From: Mobilicoccus caccae | GTDB taxonomy: Bacteria; Actinomycetota; Actinomycetes; Actinomycetales; Dermatophilaceae | DNA: 64,000 nucleotides | Reading direction: 5' to 3' | NCBI RefSeq assembly: GCF_030161635.1 | Contig: NZ_BSUO01000001.1 | Span: 1,531,199-1,595,198, forward strand | Shown here: piece by piece, positions 53,239-61,837 of the stretch | How positions within the stretch are numbered: position 1 is the first letter of the stretch | Layout: every line of letters begins with the position of its first letter | Program-made: the position numbers and the translations under genes | The notes under the pieces: generated by a model | What the model was told of the DNA's origin: nothing | The model's database searches: none | Seen by the model: the letters and a program-made list of their open reading frames with translations, nothing else

Positions 53239-53582
53239 CCGACGACACCCTCAAGCCCGCGAGCCACCCGACCCCGGCCAACGCGGCCGACGTGGAGGAG
53301 GCGATGCGCGACGTCGTCGACCCCGAACTCGGCATCAACGTGGTCGACCTCGGCCTCGTGTACGGCGTCACCGTCGACTCCGGCAACAACGCCGTCATCG
53401 ACATGACCCTCACCAGCGCCGCGTGCCCTCTGACCGACGTGCTCGAGGACCAGACGGCGCAGGCCCTGGAGGGTCTCGTCGTCGGCCACCGCATCAACTG
53501 GGTGTGGATGCCGCCGTGGGGCCCGGACAAGATCACCGACGACGGCCGCGACCAGCTTCGCGCGCTGGGGTTCAACGTCTGA
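53235..53582 (+). CDS. sufT: SufT-like MIP18/DUF59-family protein
   Basis: 115-residue protein of the DUF59 family. Conserved: VEEAMRDVVDPELGINVVDLGLVYGVTVD, MTLTSAACPLTDVLEDQ with the key cysteine, and WMPPWGPDKITDDGRDQLRALGF. It helps mature Fe-S proteins and closes the suf operon. The ATG at 53235 overlaps the sufU stop. A bulged hairpin begins at its stop codon. Confidence 0.93.
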   Translation: MTDDTLKPASHPTPANAADVEEAMRDVVDPELGINVVDLGLVYGVTVDSGNNAVIDMTLTSAACPLTDVLEDQTAQALEGLVVGHRINWVWMPPWGPDKITDDGRDQLRALGFNV

Positions 53583-53602
53583 GCCCGGTACCTCACCGGC
53601 TC
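53581..53602 (+). terminator. Hairpin at the end of the suf operon
   Basis: GAGCC-C-GGT (53581-53589) pairs with ACC-GGCTC (53595-53602) with one bulged C and a 5-nt loop, starting inside the sufT stop codon. It has no U-tract; a weak terminator between the suf and ornithine operons. Confidence 0.4.
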
Positions 53603-53679
53603 CATCGCTCCCGACTTCTCGCCCCTCTCGACTCCGTCCGCCGAACGAATCGGGTGAACCCTCCCGGCCAACCAAATGC

Positions 53680-53709
53680 GGGACAGGAGTTACGTCGCTG
53701 GCCTAGCGT
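53680..53709 (+). promoter_or_regulatory. Candidate promoter of the ornithine operon
   Basis: GGGACA (53680-53685), 18 nt, TAGCGT (53704-53709), about 68 nt before the ord ATG, which has a GAGGAG site. The leader contains CACGG-7 nt-CCGTG but not the conserved core of a cobalamin riboswitch. No regulator gene is adjacent. Confidence 0.45.
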
Positions 53710-53777
53710 GTGAAACGGGCCACGGCTTCTCCCCGTGTCCTGCGGTTTGCCAGAAATCGTCGTCGTGAGGAGCGCGG

Positions 53778-54817
53778 ATGTCTACTGTGCGTGTCGTTCA
53801 ATGGGGCCTCGGAGCGATGGGAAGCGGCATGGCCCGCCTCGTCGCGTCCAAAGAGGGGATGCAACTCGTCGGCGGTATCGACAAGCGACCCGAATTCGTG
53901 GGCAAGCCGCTGCACGAGGTGATCGGGATCGACCGTGACCTCGGCGTGGCCGTCAGCGACGACCCCGCATCCGTCCTGCGTCCCGAGGACGTCGACTGCG
54001 TCGTCATCGCCACGACCTCCTGGGTCAAGGAGCAGATCGACGACCTGCGCACCATCCTGAGCGCCGGCATCAACTGCGTGTCGATCGCCGAGGAGATGGC
54101 CTCCCCGAGGCCCAGTCGCCCGAGATCGCCGCGGAGCTCGACGAACTCGCCAAGAAGAACGGCGTCTCGATCATCGGCAGCGGTGTCAACCCCGGCCTGT
54201 CGATGGACACCCTCGTCGTCGCCCTCACCGCGGGCTGCCTGGAGGTCACCTCCATCGAGGCCACGCGCGTCAACGACCTCTCGCCCTACGGCCCGACGGT
54301 CATGCGCACCCAGGGCGTCGGCCTGTCGGAGGAGGAGTTCCGCGCCGGTGTCGAGGACGGCAGCGTCGACGGCCACATCGGTTTCCCCGAGTCGGCCAAG
54401 ATGATCAGCGACGCCGTGGGTCTGGGCATCGACCGCATCGAGCAGAAGCGCGAGCCCATCGTCTCCACCGTGCGCCGCGAGGCCGAGCACATCACCATCG
54501 AGCCGGGCATGGTCGCGGGCTGCAAGCAGACGCTGCTCGGCTACCGCGGTGACGAGGTCGTCCTCACGCTCGTCCACCCCCAGCAGGTGCTGCCCGAGCT
54601 CGAGGGCCAGGGCACCGGTGACTACATCACGATCCACGGCGCGCCCGAGGTGTCGATGCAGATCAACCCGGAGTACGCCGGCGGCAAGGCCACCCAGGCC
54701 ATCGCCGTCAACGTGGTGCCCCGCATCGTCCAGGCCAGCCCCGGCCTGAAGAACATGCTCGACATCCCCATGACCAGCGCGCTCATGGGCGCGTCGGCCT
54801 ACGCCAGGAGGGTCTGA
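53778..54817 (+). CDS. ord: 2,4-diaminopentanoate dehydrogenase, one apparent single-base loss
   Basis: NAD(P)-dependent amine dehydrogenase that converts 2,4-diaminopentanoate to 2-amino-4-ketopentanoate with release of ammonia, the second step of D-ornithine degradation. The Rossmann motif WGLGAMGSG is at residues 9-17; DVDCVVIATTSW and GINCVSIAEEM follow, then GSGVNPGLSMDTL. Between the last two the frame shifts: a C is missing from 54103-54106, and restoring it gives EEMASPEAQSPEIAAELDEL and a 346-residue protein. The ATG at 53778 has GAGGAG upstream. It is first of the operon and overlaps ortA (TGATG). Confidence 0.92.
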
Positions 54818-55200
54818 TGAACCAGGCAGCCCCCGGCCTCGTTCCGGCGGGAACGTGGGTCGAGATCGAGCGCGTGCTCCTCACTCCCGAGCAGCGGGCC
54901 GCCAACCTGCCGGCGGAGACCAGGGCCACGCCGTACGTCCTGCGTATGAACGGTTTCCTCGTGGCCGACGCCCAGGAGGGTGACGAGGTGAGCATCCGCA
55001 GCCTCATCGACCACGAGCACCAAGGACGACTCGTCGGGGTCGACCCGCACTACGACCACAGCTTCGGCGCCACGGTCCCCGAACTCCTGCGTATCGGGTT
55101 GCCCGGCACCTCGCTGACGGAGGCGGCCTCGCAGGCCGACCCGAACACCGGCACGGGCGACGACGCCCCGGCCAACGAGACGGGAGGCGACCGGTCATGA
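54817..55200 (+). CDS. ortA: 2-amino-4-ketopentanoate thiolase, alpha subunit
   Basis: 127-residue small subunit of the thiolase that cleaves 2-amino-4-ketopentanoate with CoA. The conserved region is TWVEIERVLLTPEQRAANLPAETRATPYVLRMNGFL, with GRLVGVDPHYDHSFGATVPEL towards the end. About 25 extra residues rich in Gly, Asp and Thr form a C-terminal tail absent from clostridial forms. It shares a base with the ord stop and overlaps ortB by 4 bp. Identification rests on motif similarity and on the neighbouring ord, ortB and oraSE genes. Confidence 0.9.
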   Translation: MNQAAPGLVPAGTWVEIERVLLTPEQRAANLPAETRATPYVLRMNGFLVADAQEGDEVSIRSLIDHEHQGRLVGVDPHYDHSFGATVPELLRIGLPGTSLTEAASQADPNTGTGDDAPANETGGDRS

Positions 55201-56654
55201 GCCGCGACATGTCCTACGACGCCGTCATGGCGCGCAAGAACGACATCATGAAGGCCAGCCTCGGGATCGACTACGACGACTTCGAGCAGACGACCCTGGC
55301 CTTCGACTACGAGCGGATGATGGCCGGTGGTGACTACACCCTCGAGGACATCGCCCGCATCCAGGCCGAGACCAAGGTCGGCAACACCCCGCTGTACGAG
55401 CTGACCAACCTCACCGAGGCCGTGCGCGAGTTCGCCGGCCCGGGCAAGGGCGCCCGCATCCTGCTCAAGGACGAGGCGGCCAACGCCTCCGGCTCGTTCA
55501 AGGCCCGTCGGGCCTCGATCAGCTGCTTCGAGGCGAGCCGGCGTGGGTACGAGGGCGTGGCCACGGCCACCTCCGGCAACTACGGCGCCGGCGTGGCCAG
55601 CCAGGCCGCGATGCGCCGCCTCAAGTGCATCGTCCTGCAGGAGGTCTTCGACTCCCGCGGTGTCGGCCAGCCCGAGATCGTCGAGAAGTCCCGCGCCTGC
55701 GAGGCCTACGGCGCCGAGGTGCAGAAGCTGTCGGTGGGGCTCGAGCTCTTCTACCAGATGCTCGTCACCCTCGAGGCGACCGGATTCTTCAACGCCAGTC
55801 TCTACACGCCCTTCGGCATCCGCGGTGTGGAGACCCTCGGCGCGGAGATCGGCGAGCAGGTGCAGGCGCGCTACGGCAAGGCGCCCGACGCGGTCGTCGT
55901 GACCCAGGCCGGTGGCGGCAACCTCACCGGTACCGCCCGTGGCCTCAAGCTCATCGGCTGCGAGGACACCCAGGTCATCGCCTGCTCGGTCGACCTGTCC
56001 GGCCTGCACATGGGCAGCGACACCGACTTCAACCGCAAGTCGTTCACGACGGGTCACACCGGCTTCGGCGTGCCGTTCGCCACGTGGCCCGACCGCACCG
56101 ACGTGCCCCGCAACGCCGCCCGCAGCCTGCGGTACATGGACTCCTACCACCTGGTCACCCAGGGTGAGGTCTTCTACATCACCGAGCTGCTCACCAAGCT
56201 CGAGGGCATCGAGCGCGGCCCCGCCGGCAACACGAGCGTCACCGCCGCGGTCGCCCTGGCCGCCGAGATGGACCGTGACGAGATCATCGTCGTCCAGGAG
56301 ACCGAGTACACCGGCGCCGGCAAGCACCACAACCGGCAGCTGAGTTTCGCCCGCGAGAACGGCGTCGAGGTGCGGGTCGGCGACCCGACCGAGAACGTGC
56401 CGGGCAAGGCGATCGTCCTTCCCGAGCGGTTGGAGCAGGTCAAGGGCCGCCCGCAGGACATCACCGCCCTGCGCCGCAGCTACGTCAAGAACGCCCTCAA
56501 GCGCCTACCGGCGTCCGAGTGGACCGATGTCGACGTCGACTTCGTCGCCGCAGATTCCAACACCGACCCGGACTGGGTCCGCGCGGCCCTCGCGGACCTC
56601 GCCGGTCACCAGAGCGCGCCCCAGGGCGCCGGCACCACAGGGAGCTCCCGATGA
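55197..56654 (+). CDS. ortB: 2-amino-4-ketopentanoate thiolase, beta subunit (PLP-dependent)
   Basis: 485-residue fold-type II PLP enzyme related to threonine synthase. The PLP lysine is K102 in ASGSFKARRAS, the phosphate loop is AGGGNLTG, and SGNYGAGVASQAA binds substrate. With OrtA it cleaves 2-amino-4-ketopentanoate and CoA into acetyl-CoA and D-alanine. ATGA overlaps tie it to ortA and oraS. The length matches clostridial OrtB, with a short extra tail. Confidence 0.93.
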   Translation: MSRDMSYDAVMARKNDIMKASLGIDYDDFEQTTLAFDYERMMAGGDYTLEDIARIQAETKVGNTPLYELTNLTEAVREFAGPGKGARILLKDEAANASGSFKARRASISCFEASRRGYEGVATATSGNYGAGVASQAAMRRLKCIVLQEVFDSRGVGQPEIVEKSRACEAYGAEVQKLSVGLELFYQMLVTLEATGFFNASLYTPFGIRGVETLGAEIGEQVQARYGKAPDAVVVTQAGGGNLTGTARGLKLIGCEDTQVIACSVDLSGLHMGSDTDFNRKSFTTGHTGFGVPFATWPDRTDVPRNAARSLRYMDSYHLVTQGEVFYITELLTKLEGIERGPAGNTSVTAAVALAAEMDRDEIIVVQETEYTGAGKHHNRQLSFARENGVEVRVGDPTENVPGKAIVLPERLEQVKGRPQDITALRRSYVKNALKRLPASEWTDVDVDFVAADSNTDPDWVRAALADLAGHQSAPQGAGTTGSSR

Positions 56655-57097
56655 ACGACACGACCAGCTCACCCCTGACGCCCGAGCCGGGCGAGGGACC
56701 CGACACGCCCGACCCGGCCGTGCCCGAGAACGCCATGACCGGCGCCGAGCGCACTGCCAAGATGAACGCCCGGGTCGACGAGCTCGGCAAGCTCTCCGAC
56801 GCCGAGCTGAAGGACCGGTTCTGGGAGCTCACCCACCAGATGATGACGCCCGTCGTCGAGCTGGCGCGCACGCACACGAGCCCGTCCATCGAGCGTTCGG
56901 TCCTCCTGCGCATGGGGGTCGACTCGATCAGCAGCCACGGGGTCGTCGACACGATCACCGAGGCCGGTCTGCTCGGCAAGGGCGCGGGTCACGTGGTCCT
57001 CAAGGTCGGTCACGCCCACGGCCTCGACGTCCGCGCGGCGGCAGCCCGTATCACCGAGGACCCGAGTGTCCTCACCGGCCTCTTCGATGGGAAGTGA
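56651..57097 (+). CDS. oraS: D-ornithine 4,5-aminomutase, small subunit
   Basis: 148-residue S subunit of the adenosylcobalamin- and PLP-dependent D-ornithine 4,5-aminomutase. Conserved: LSDAELKDRFWELTHQMMTPVVELARTHTSPSIERSVLLRMGVDS and GLLGKGAGHVVLKVGHAHGLD. The first 30 residues, rich in Pro, Thr and acidic residues, are an extension relative to clostridial OraS (about 120 residues). The ATG at 56651 overlaps the ortB stop; oraE begins 7 bp after its end. Confidence 0.93.
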   Translation: MNDTTSSPLTPEPGEGPDTPDPAVPENAMTGAERTAKMNARVDELGKLSDAELKDRFWELTHQMMTPVVELARTHTSPSIERSVLLRMGVDSISSHGVVDTITEAGLLGKGAGHVVLKVGHAHGLDVRAAAARITEDPSVLTGLFDGK

Positions 57098-57104
57098 GCA
57101 CGCG

Positions 57105-59324
57105 ATGACGACTTTCGGACCGCTGGAGCCGAACAGCAAGCTCGACGTCGAGAACCTGCTGTCCGACCTCGAGAACTACCGTCCCCGGCGCAAGGGCTGG
57201 ACCTGGCGCGACGTCCCCGCCGAGGGCGTGGACATGGGCCCGTTCCACTTCCACGACATGTCCGCGCCGCTGAAGAACTCCATCGGCCTGCCGGCCAGTG
57301 AGTACTTCGAGCACATCGACCCGCAGCCCAAGTGCGTCGTGACCACCGAGATCGCCTCCGGGCGCTTCGAGGACGACGTCCGCCGCATGCGCATGGCGGC
57401 CTGGCACGGCGCCGACCACCTCATGGTCATCCGCACCACGGGCCAGTCGCACATCGACGGCCTGCTCGAGGGCACGCCCGAGGGCATCGGTGGAGTCCCG
57501 ATCACCCGCAAGCAGATCCGCGCCTCGCGCAAGGCCTGCGATGCGATCGAGGACGAGGTCGGCCGGCCGATCAACTTCCACTCCTACGTGTCCGGCGTCG
57601 CCGGGCCGGAGGTGGCGGTGCTCTTCGCGGAGGAGGGCATCAACGGCGCGCACCAGGACCCGCAGTACAACGTGCTCTACCGCAACGTGAACATGTACCG
57701 CAGCTACGTCGACGCCGCCGAGGCCAAGAAGGTCATGACGGGTGCGCAGATCTTCCAGATCGACGGCGCGCACAACGCCAACGCCACGGCCAAGGCCGGC
57801 TGGCTCGTCATGCCCGAGCTCATGGTGCAGCACGGCATCAACACGGCGTTCTCGGTGCAGGTGGGGATGGACCCCGACCTCATCGGTCTGTCGACGGTGC
57901 CGCCCAACTCACCGCCCGCGCCCAAGCTCTGGTACGACCTGCCCTACGCGCTGGCGCTGCGGGACTTCTTCTCGGACTACAAGTTCCGTGCCCAGCAGAA
58001 CACCCGTTACATCGAGGCCAGCATCGAAGAGGCCGTGCGCACGCACACCATCGACACGATGATCTCGATGCTCGTCGGCTCCGACATCCAGAGCACGATC
58101 ACGCCCGACGAGGGTCGCAACGTGCCGTGGCACTACAACAACGTGCGCGGCCTGCAGACCGTCAAGCAGACGTGGGCGGGCCTGGACGGCATCAACGAGC
58201 TGCTCAAGCTCGACAAGGACGGGCCGCTGGGCGAGATGGCCCACGACATCAAGGTCCGTTCGGTGGTGTTCCTCGAGGAGGCCATCGCGAGCGGCGGCTA
58301 CTTCGCCGCGGTCGAGGCGGGCTTCTTCGTCGACTCCGCCCGCTACCCCGAGCGCATCGGTGACGGCATCGCCCGCGCCGGCGACGGTGGCGTGGGCGCG
58401 GGCACCATCGTCGAGCGCGACGAGGACTACTTCGCCCCGGTGAGCTCCCACTTCGGCCACAACACCATCCCGGCGTGGTTGGCCGAGAAGGGTGTCGAGC
58501 GCCCCGAGGACGCCATCGACGGAGACACGCTCTCCCACCCAGAGAAGATCGTCTACATCGACGAGCTCGACCCGTCCGACTCGGTCGACGCCCGCCTGGA
58601 GAAGACCCTGCCCTTCCGCAAGGGCGGCAAGATCAAGCCCGAGGTCGAGTGGGCCGGTGACGGCGTCGTCCTCGTCCAGATCTTCGTGCCGGAGAACATC
58701 GAGATCGCCGAGGTCTACGCGACCGAGATGGCGGCCAAGATGGGCCTCAGCGACGCCGAGGTCGTCAACCTCGAGCCGATGCACCCCAGCGAGGGCACCT
58801 TCGTCGAGGTCAAGGGCAAGATCGGGTTCTCCATCGACCGCGACAGCCTGCACATCCCCGAGAAGGAGGTGCTGCTGCCCGAGGACGAGCTCCGCGAGGA
58901 GGTCAAGGCGCGCGGCCTGCGGGTCGTGGCGGGCACGGTCGGTGAGGACGAGCACAGCGTCGGTCTGCGCGAGATCCTCGACATCAAGCACGGCGGTATC
59001 GAGAAGTACGGCGTCAAGTACGACTACCTCGGTACGTCGGTCCCGCTGACCAAGCTCGTGGACGCGGCGATCGAGACCGGCGCGCAGGCCATCCTCATCT
59101 CGACGATCATCAGCCACAACGACGTGCACCGCACGATGATGAAGCGGCTGCACGAACTGACCGTCGAGAAGGGCGTGCGCGACAAGCTCGTCCTGGTCGC
59201 AGGTGGCACCCAGGTCAACCGCGACATGGCGGACGAGACCGGGCTGGACGCCACCTTCGGCCGCGGCACCAAGGGCATCATGGTCGTCGACGCCATGGTC
59301 AAGGCATTGCGGGGTCGTGAGTGA
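57105..59324 (+). CDS. oraE: D-ornithine 4,5-aminomutase, large subunit (B12- and PLP-dependent)
   Basis: 739-residue E subunit with a TIM barrel and a Rossmann-type B12 domain. It moves the terminal amino group of D-ornithine to C4, giving 2,4-diaminopentanoate. The base-off cobalamin motif DxHxxG is D615-E-H617-S-V-G620, and K628 in ILDIKHGG sits where the PLP Schiff-base lysine lies in the clostridial enzyme (H618 and K629 there, as I recall). Other conserved blocks are NFHSYVSGVAGPEVAVLFAEEG and NVPWHYNNVRGLQT. The ATG at 57105 matches the family N-terminus. Intact, with no frame break. The stop overlaps the next gene by GTGA. Confidence 0.96.
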   Translation: MTTFGPLEPNSKLDVENLLSDLENYRPRRKGWTWRDVPAEGVDMGPFHFHDMSAPLKNSIGLPASEYFEHIDPQPKCVVTTEIASGRFEDDVRRMRMAAWHGADHLMVIRTTGQSHIDGLLEGTPEGIGGVPITRKQIRASRKACDAIEDEVGRPINFHSYVSGVAGPEVAVLFAEEGINGAHQDPQYNVLYRNVNMYRSYVDAAEAKKVMTGAQIFQIDGAHNANATAKAGWLVMPELMVQHGINTAFSVQVGMDPDLIGLSTVPPNSPPAPKLWYDLPYALALRDFFSDYKFRAQQNTRYIEASIEEAVRTHTIDTMISMLVGSDIQSTITPDEGRNVPWHYNNVRGLQTVKQTWAGLDGINELLKLDKDGPLGEMAHDIKVRSVVFLEEAIASGGYFAAVEAGFFVDSARYPERIGDGIARAGDGGVGAGTIVERDEDYFAPVSSHFGHNTIPAWLAEKGVERPEDAIDGDTLSHPEKIVYIDELDPSDSVDARLEKTLPFRKGGKIKPEVEWAGDGVVLVQIFVPENIEIAEVYATEMAAKMGLSDAEVVNLEPMHPSEGTFVEVKGKIGFSIDRDSLHIPEKEVLLPEDELREEVKARGLRVVAGTVGEDEHSVGLREILDIKHGGIEKYGVKYDYLGTSVPLTKLVDAAIETGAQAILISTIISHNDVHRTMMKRLHELTVEKGVRDKLVLVAGGTQVNRDMADETGLDATFGRGTKGIMVVDAMVKALRGRE

Positions 59325-60721
59325 CCGATCGACCCACCCGCGCCGGCGGCGCGGAGAAGACGGTGCTGACCGTCGAGATCGGCAGCACCATCACCAAGGT
59401 GAACGCCTTCACCCTGCGCGAGGGGGTCTTCCACCCCCTCGCGCAGGGGTTCGCCCCGACCTCCGTGGACGCGGGGGACGTGGGCATCGGCATCGACGAG
59501 GCGGTGGCCGCGTGTCGCGCTGCGGGCGGACCGGAGCCCGGGACCGTGGAGACCCACGTCAACTCCTCCGCCGCCGGCGGGTTGCGGATGACGGTCCACG
59601 GTCTGACGGTCAGCATGACCGCCCGGGCGGCCCGCGAGGCCTCTCTCGGCGCCGGCGCCATCGTCACGATGGTGACGGCGGGTGCCCTGGCCGACTACGA
59701 CCTGGAGGAGATCCGTGAGATCCGGCCCAACGTCGTCCTGCTCGCGGGCGGGGTCGACGGTGGTGAGCGGGGCGTCGTGCTGCGCAACGCCGAGCAGCTG
59801 GCGACTCTGTTGCGTGAGCAGCGGGAGTCGGGGGAGCGCGCCACCCCGGTGGTGTACGCCGGCAACACGGCGTTGCGGCGCCCCGTCAAGTCGGTCTTCG
59901 GTGACGCGGGCATCGAGGTGCTGTTGGCGGACAACGTGTTTCCGGAGGTCGACGTGCTCAACGTCGCCCCGCTGCGCGGTCTCATCCACGAGGTCTTCAA
60001 CTCCCACATCGTCCACGCACCCGGCATGGGGCGGCTTCGCGACTTCACCGATGCCGAGATCCTGCCGACCCCCGGGGCGGTGCTGCGGGGCGCGGAGCTG
60101 TTCGCCGAGTCCGTCGGCGACGTCGTGGTCCTCGACGTCGGTGGCGCGACCACCGACATCCACTCGGTCACCGAGGGCAGTTCGGAGTTCGCCGCCAAGG
60201 TGGTCGAACCCGAACCCACGGCCAAGCGGACCGTCGAGGGTGACCTCGGCGTCTACGTCAACGCCGCCAACGTGGCCGCCGGCGACGAGGAATGGGAAGC
60301 CCGCCTCGAGGACCTGCAGGCCATGCCGAGCAGCGAGGCCGAGGTCCAGCTCACCCAATGGCTGGCGCAGCGCGCGGTCGACGTGGGCATCCGCCGGCAT
60401 GCCGGCACGCTGCAGGACCTCTACACCCCCAGCGGCAAGAAGCAGGTCGTCAAGGGCAAGGACCTCACGGCGGTCGAGTACGTCGTCGCCACCGGTGGCG
60501 CCCTGACCCAGGTCCCCGGCGGCCGGGAGATCCTCGAGGGCATCTGCCGAGGACCGTCGCCCCGGGGCGGCATCACCTCGCTGCTGCCCTCGCCGGAGGC
60601 CCGCATCCTCATCGACGACTCCTACCTCTTCTCGGCGATGGGAACCCTGGCACACACCTATCCCGACGAGGTCGCGGCCTCGTTCGTCCGGTGGGCGCAA
60701 TCGCAGGAAGGAGCCCGATGA
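59321..60721 (+). CDS. MutL/GlmL-like ATPase, probable aminomutase reactivase
   Basis: 466-residue ASKHA-fold protein of the MutL/GlmL family, found beside B12 mutases. The phosphate loops are EIGSTITKVNAF near residue 20 and VVLDVGGATTDIHSV near 270, with ATGGALTQVPGG in the last third. Members are thought to reactivate or load cobalamin mutases using ATP. Its place directly after oraE, with a GTGA overlap, and before orr is the same as in clostridial ornithine clusters. The name mutL here is unrelated to the mismatch-repair protein. Confidence 0.88.
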   Translation: MTDRPTRAGGAEKTVLTVEIGSTITKVNAFTLREGVFHPLAQGFAPTSVDAGDVGIGIDEAVAACRAAGGPEPGTVETHVNSSAAGGLRMTVHGLTVSMTARAAREASLGAGAIVTMVTAGALADYDLEEIREIRPNVVLLAGGVDGGERGVVLRNAEQLATLLREQRESGERATPVVYAGNTALRRPVKSVFGDAGIEVLLADNVFPEVDVLNVAPLRGLIHEVFNSHIVHAPGMGRLRDFTDAEILPTPGAVLRGAELFAESVGDVVVLDVGGATTDIHSVTEGSSEFAAKVVEPEPTAKRTVEGDLGVYVNAANVAAGDEEWEARLEDLQAMPSSEAEVQLTQWLAQRAVDVGIRRHAGTLQDLYTPSGKKQVVKGKDLTAVEYVVATGGALTQVPGGREILEGICRGPSPRGGITSLLPSPEARILIDDSYLFSAMGTLAHTYPDEVAASFVRWAQSQEGAR

Positions 60722-61797
60722 TCGCGCAGACCCCCCGGTTGGAGCTCTATCCCGACCGGATCGGTGAGAACGCGAAGATCGTCTACGACCTCTGCCACGC
60801 CCACGGGGCCACGGTGGCGGCGGTCGCCAAGGTGACCTGCGCCAACCCCTCTGTCGTGCACGCGATGATGCGCGCGGGCGCCGACATGGTGGCCGACTCC
60901 CGCATCCAGAACCTCATGTCGGCGACGGCACTGGGGCTGGAGCGGCCGAGCATGCTCCTGCGTATCCCGACGCCGTCGGCGGCGCACGACATCGTGCGGT
61001 ACGCGGACATCACGCTGAACTCCAGCCTGGGCAGCCTGCAGGTCCTCTCGGAGGCGGCCCGGATGCTCGGGGTCACCCACGAGGCCGTCCTCATGATCGA
61101 CGTGGGCGACCTGCGCGAGGGCGTGTGGCCCGACCACGCCGCCAAGGTCGCCAAGGCGGCCGCGGCGCTGCCCAACCTCGAGCTCGTGGGTGTCGGGGCG
61201 AACCTCGCCTGTTACGGCGGAGTGATCCCCAGCGTCGAGAACATGCGCCTGCTGGTCGACGTGCGCAACGAGTGCCGCGACGCCAGCGGCCTGGAGCTGC
61301 CGCTGATCTCCGGCGGCAACTCCTCGAGTCTGCCGCTGCTGGCCAGTGGAAAGATGCCGGCGGAGATCAACCACTTCCGCATCGGTGAGACCGTCATCCT
61401 CGGCAGCAACGTCCTCGACCGCAGCGACTGGCCCGGCACCCGGCAGGACACCGTCCGGCTCGTCGCCGAGATCGTCGAGCTGGAGCGCAAGCCCTCGGTG
61501 CCCATCGGGTTGCGGGCGCAGAACGCGTTCGGCGAGACCGTCGAGTTCGACGACCGTGGCACCCGGCTGAGGGCCATCTGCAACATCGGCCGGCAGGACA
61601 CGAGCGTCGACGGAATCCTGCCGCAGGACCCGGGTATCCGGGTCATCGGCGGCAGCAGCGACCACCTCATCCTCGACGTCGAGGACGCGACCACGCCCAT
61701 CCACCTGGGTGCCGAGGTCGCGTTCACCCCCAACTACGGCGCGCTGCTCGGCCTGTCGACCTCGCCGTACGTGGAGAAGATCATCCGTCGGGGCTGA
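60718..61797 (+). CDS. orr: Ornithine racemase
   Basis: 359-residue PLP enzyme of the alanine-racemase barrel family, matching the ~354-residue clostridial ornithine racemase that makes D-ornithine for the aminomutase. The PLP lysine is K38 in AVAKVTCANPSVV, followed by GADMVADSRIQNL; ISGGNSSSLPLL and NHFRIGETVILGSNV are typical of the Orr/YhfX-like branch, not of Alr. The ATG overlaps the stop of the preceding gene. This enzyme allows the pathway to start from L-ornithine. Confidence 0.9.
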   Translation: MIAQTPRLELYPDRIGENAKIVYDLCHAHGATVAAVAKVTCANPSVVHAMMRAGADMVADSRIQNLMSATALGLERPSMLLRIPTPSAAHDIVRYADITLNSSLGSLQVLSEAARMLGVTHEAVLMIDVGDLREGVWPDHAAKVAKAAAALPNLELVGVGANLACYGGVIPSVENMRLLVDVRNECRDASGLELPLISGGNSSSLPLLASGKMPAEINHFRIGETVILGSNVLDRSDWPGTRQDTVRLVAEIVELERKPSVPIGLRAQNAFGETVEFDDRGTRLRAICNIGRQDTSVDGILPQDPGIRVIGGSSDHLILDVEDATTPIHLGAEVAFTPNYGALLGLSTSPYVEKIIRRG

Positions 61798-61837
61798 ACG
61801 ACCCATCCCGGCACATCCACCGCGGCAGGAGAGACCG

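Noticed and set aside
53603-53777. Cobalamin riboswitch before the B12-dependent ornithine operon
   Set aside because: The leader after the candidate promoter is only about 65 nt and lacks the GCCACTG core; too short for this class.
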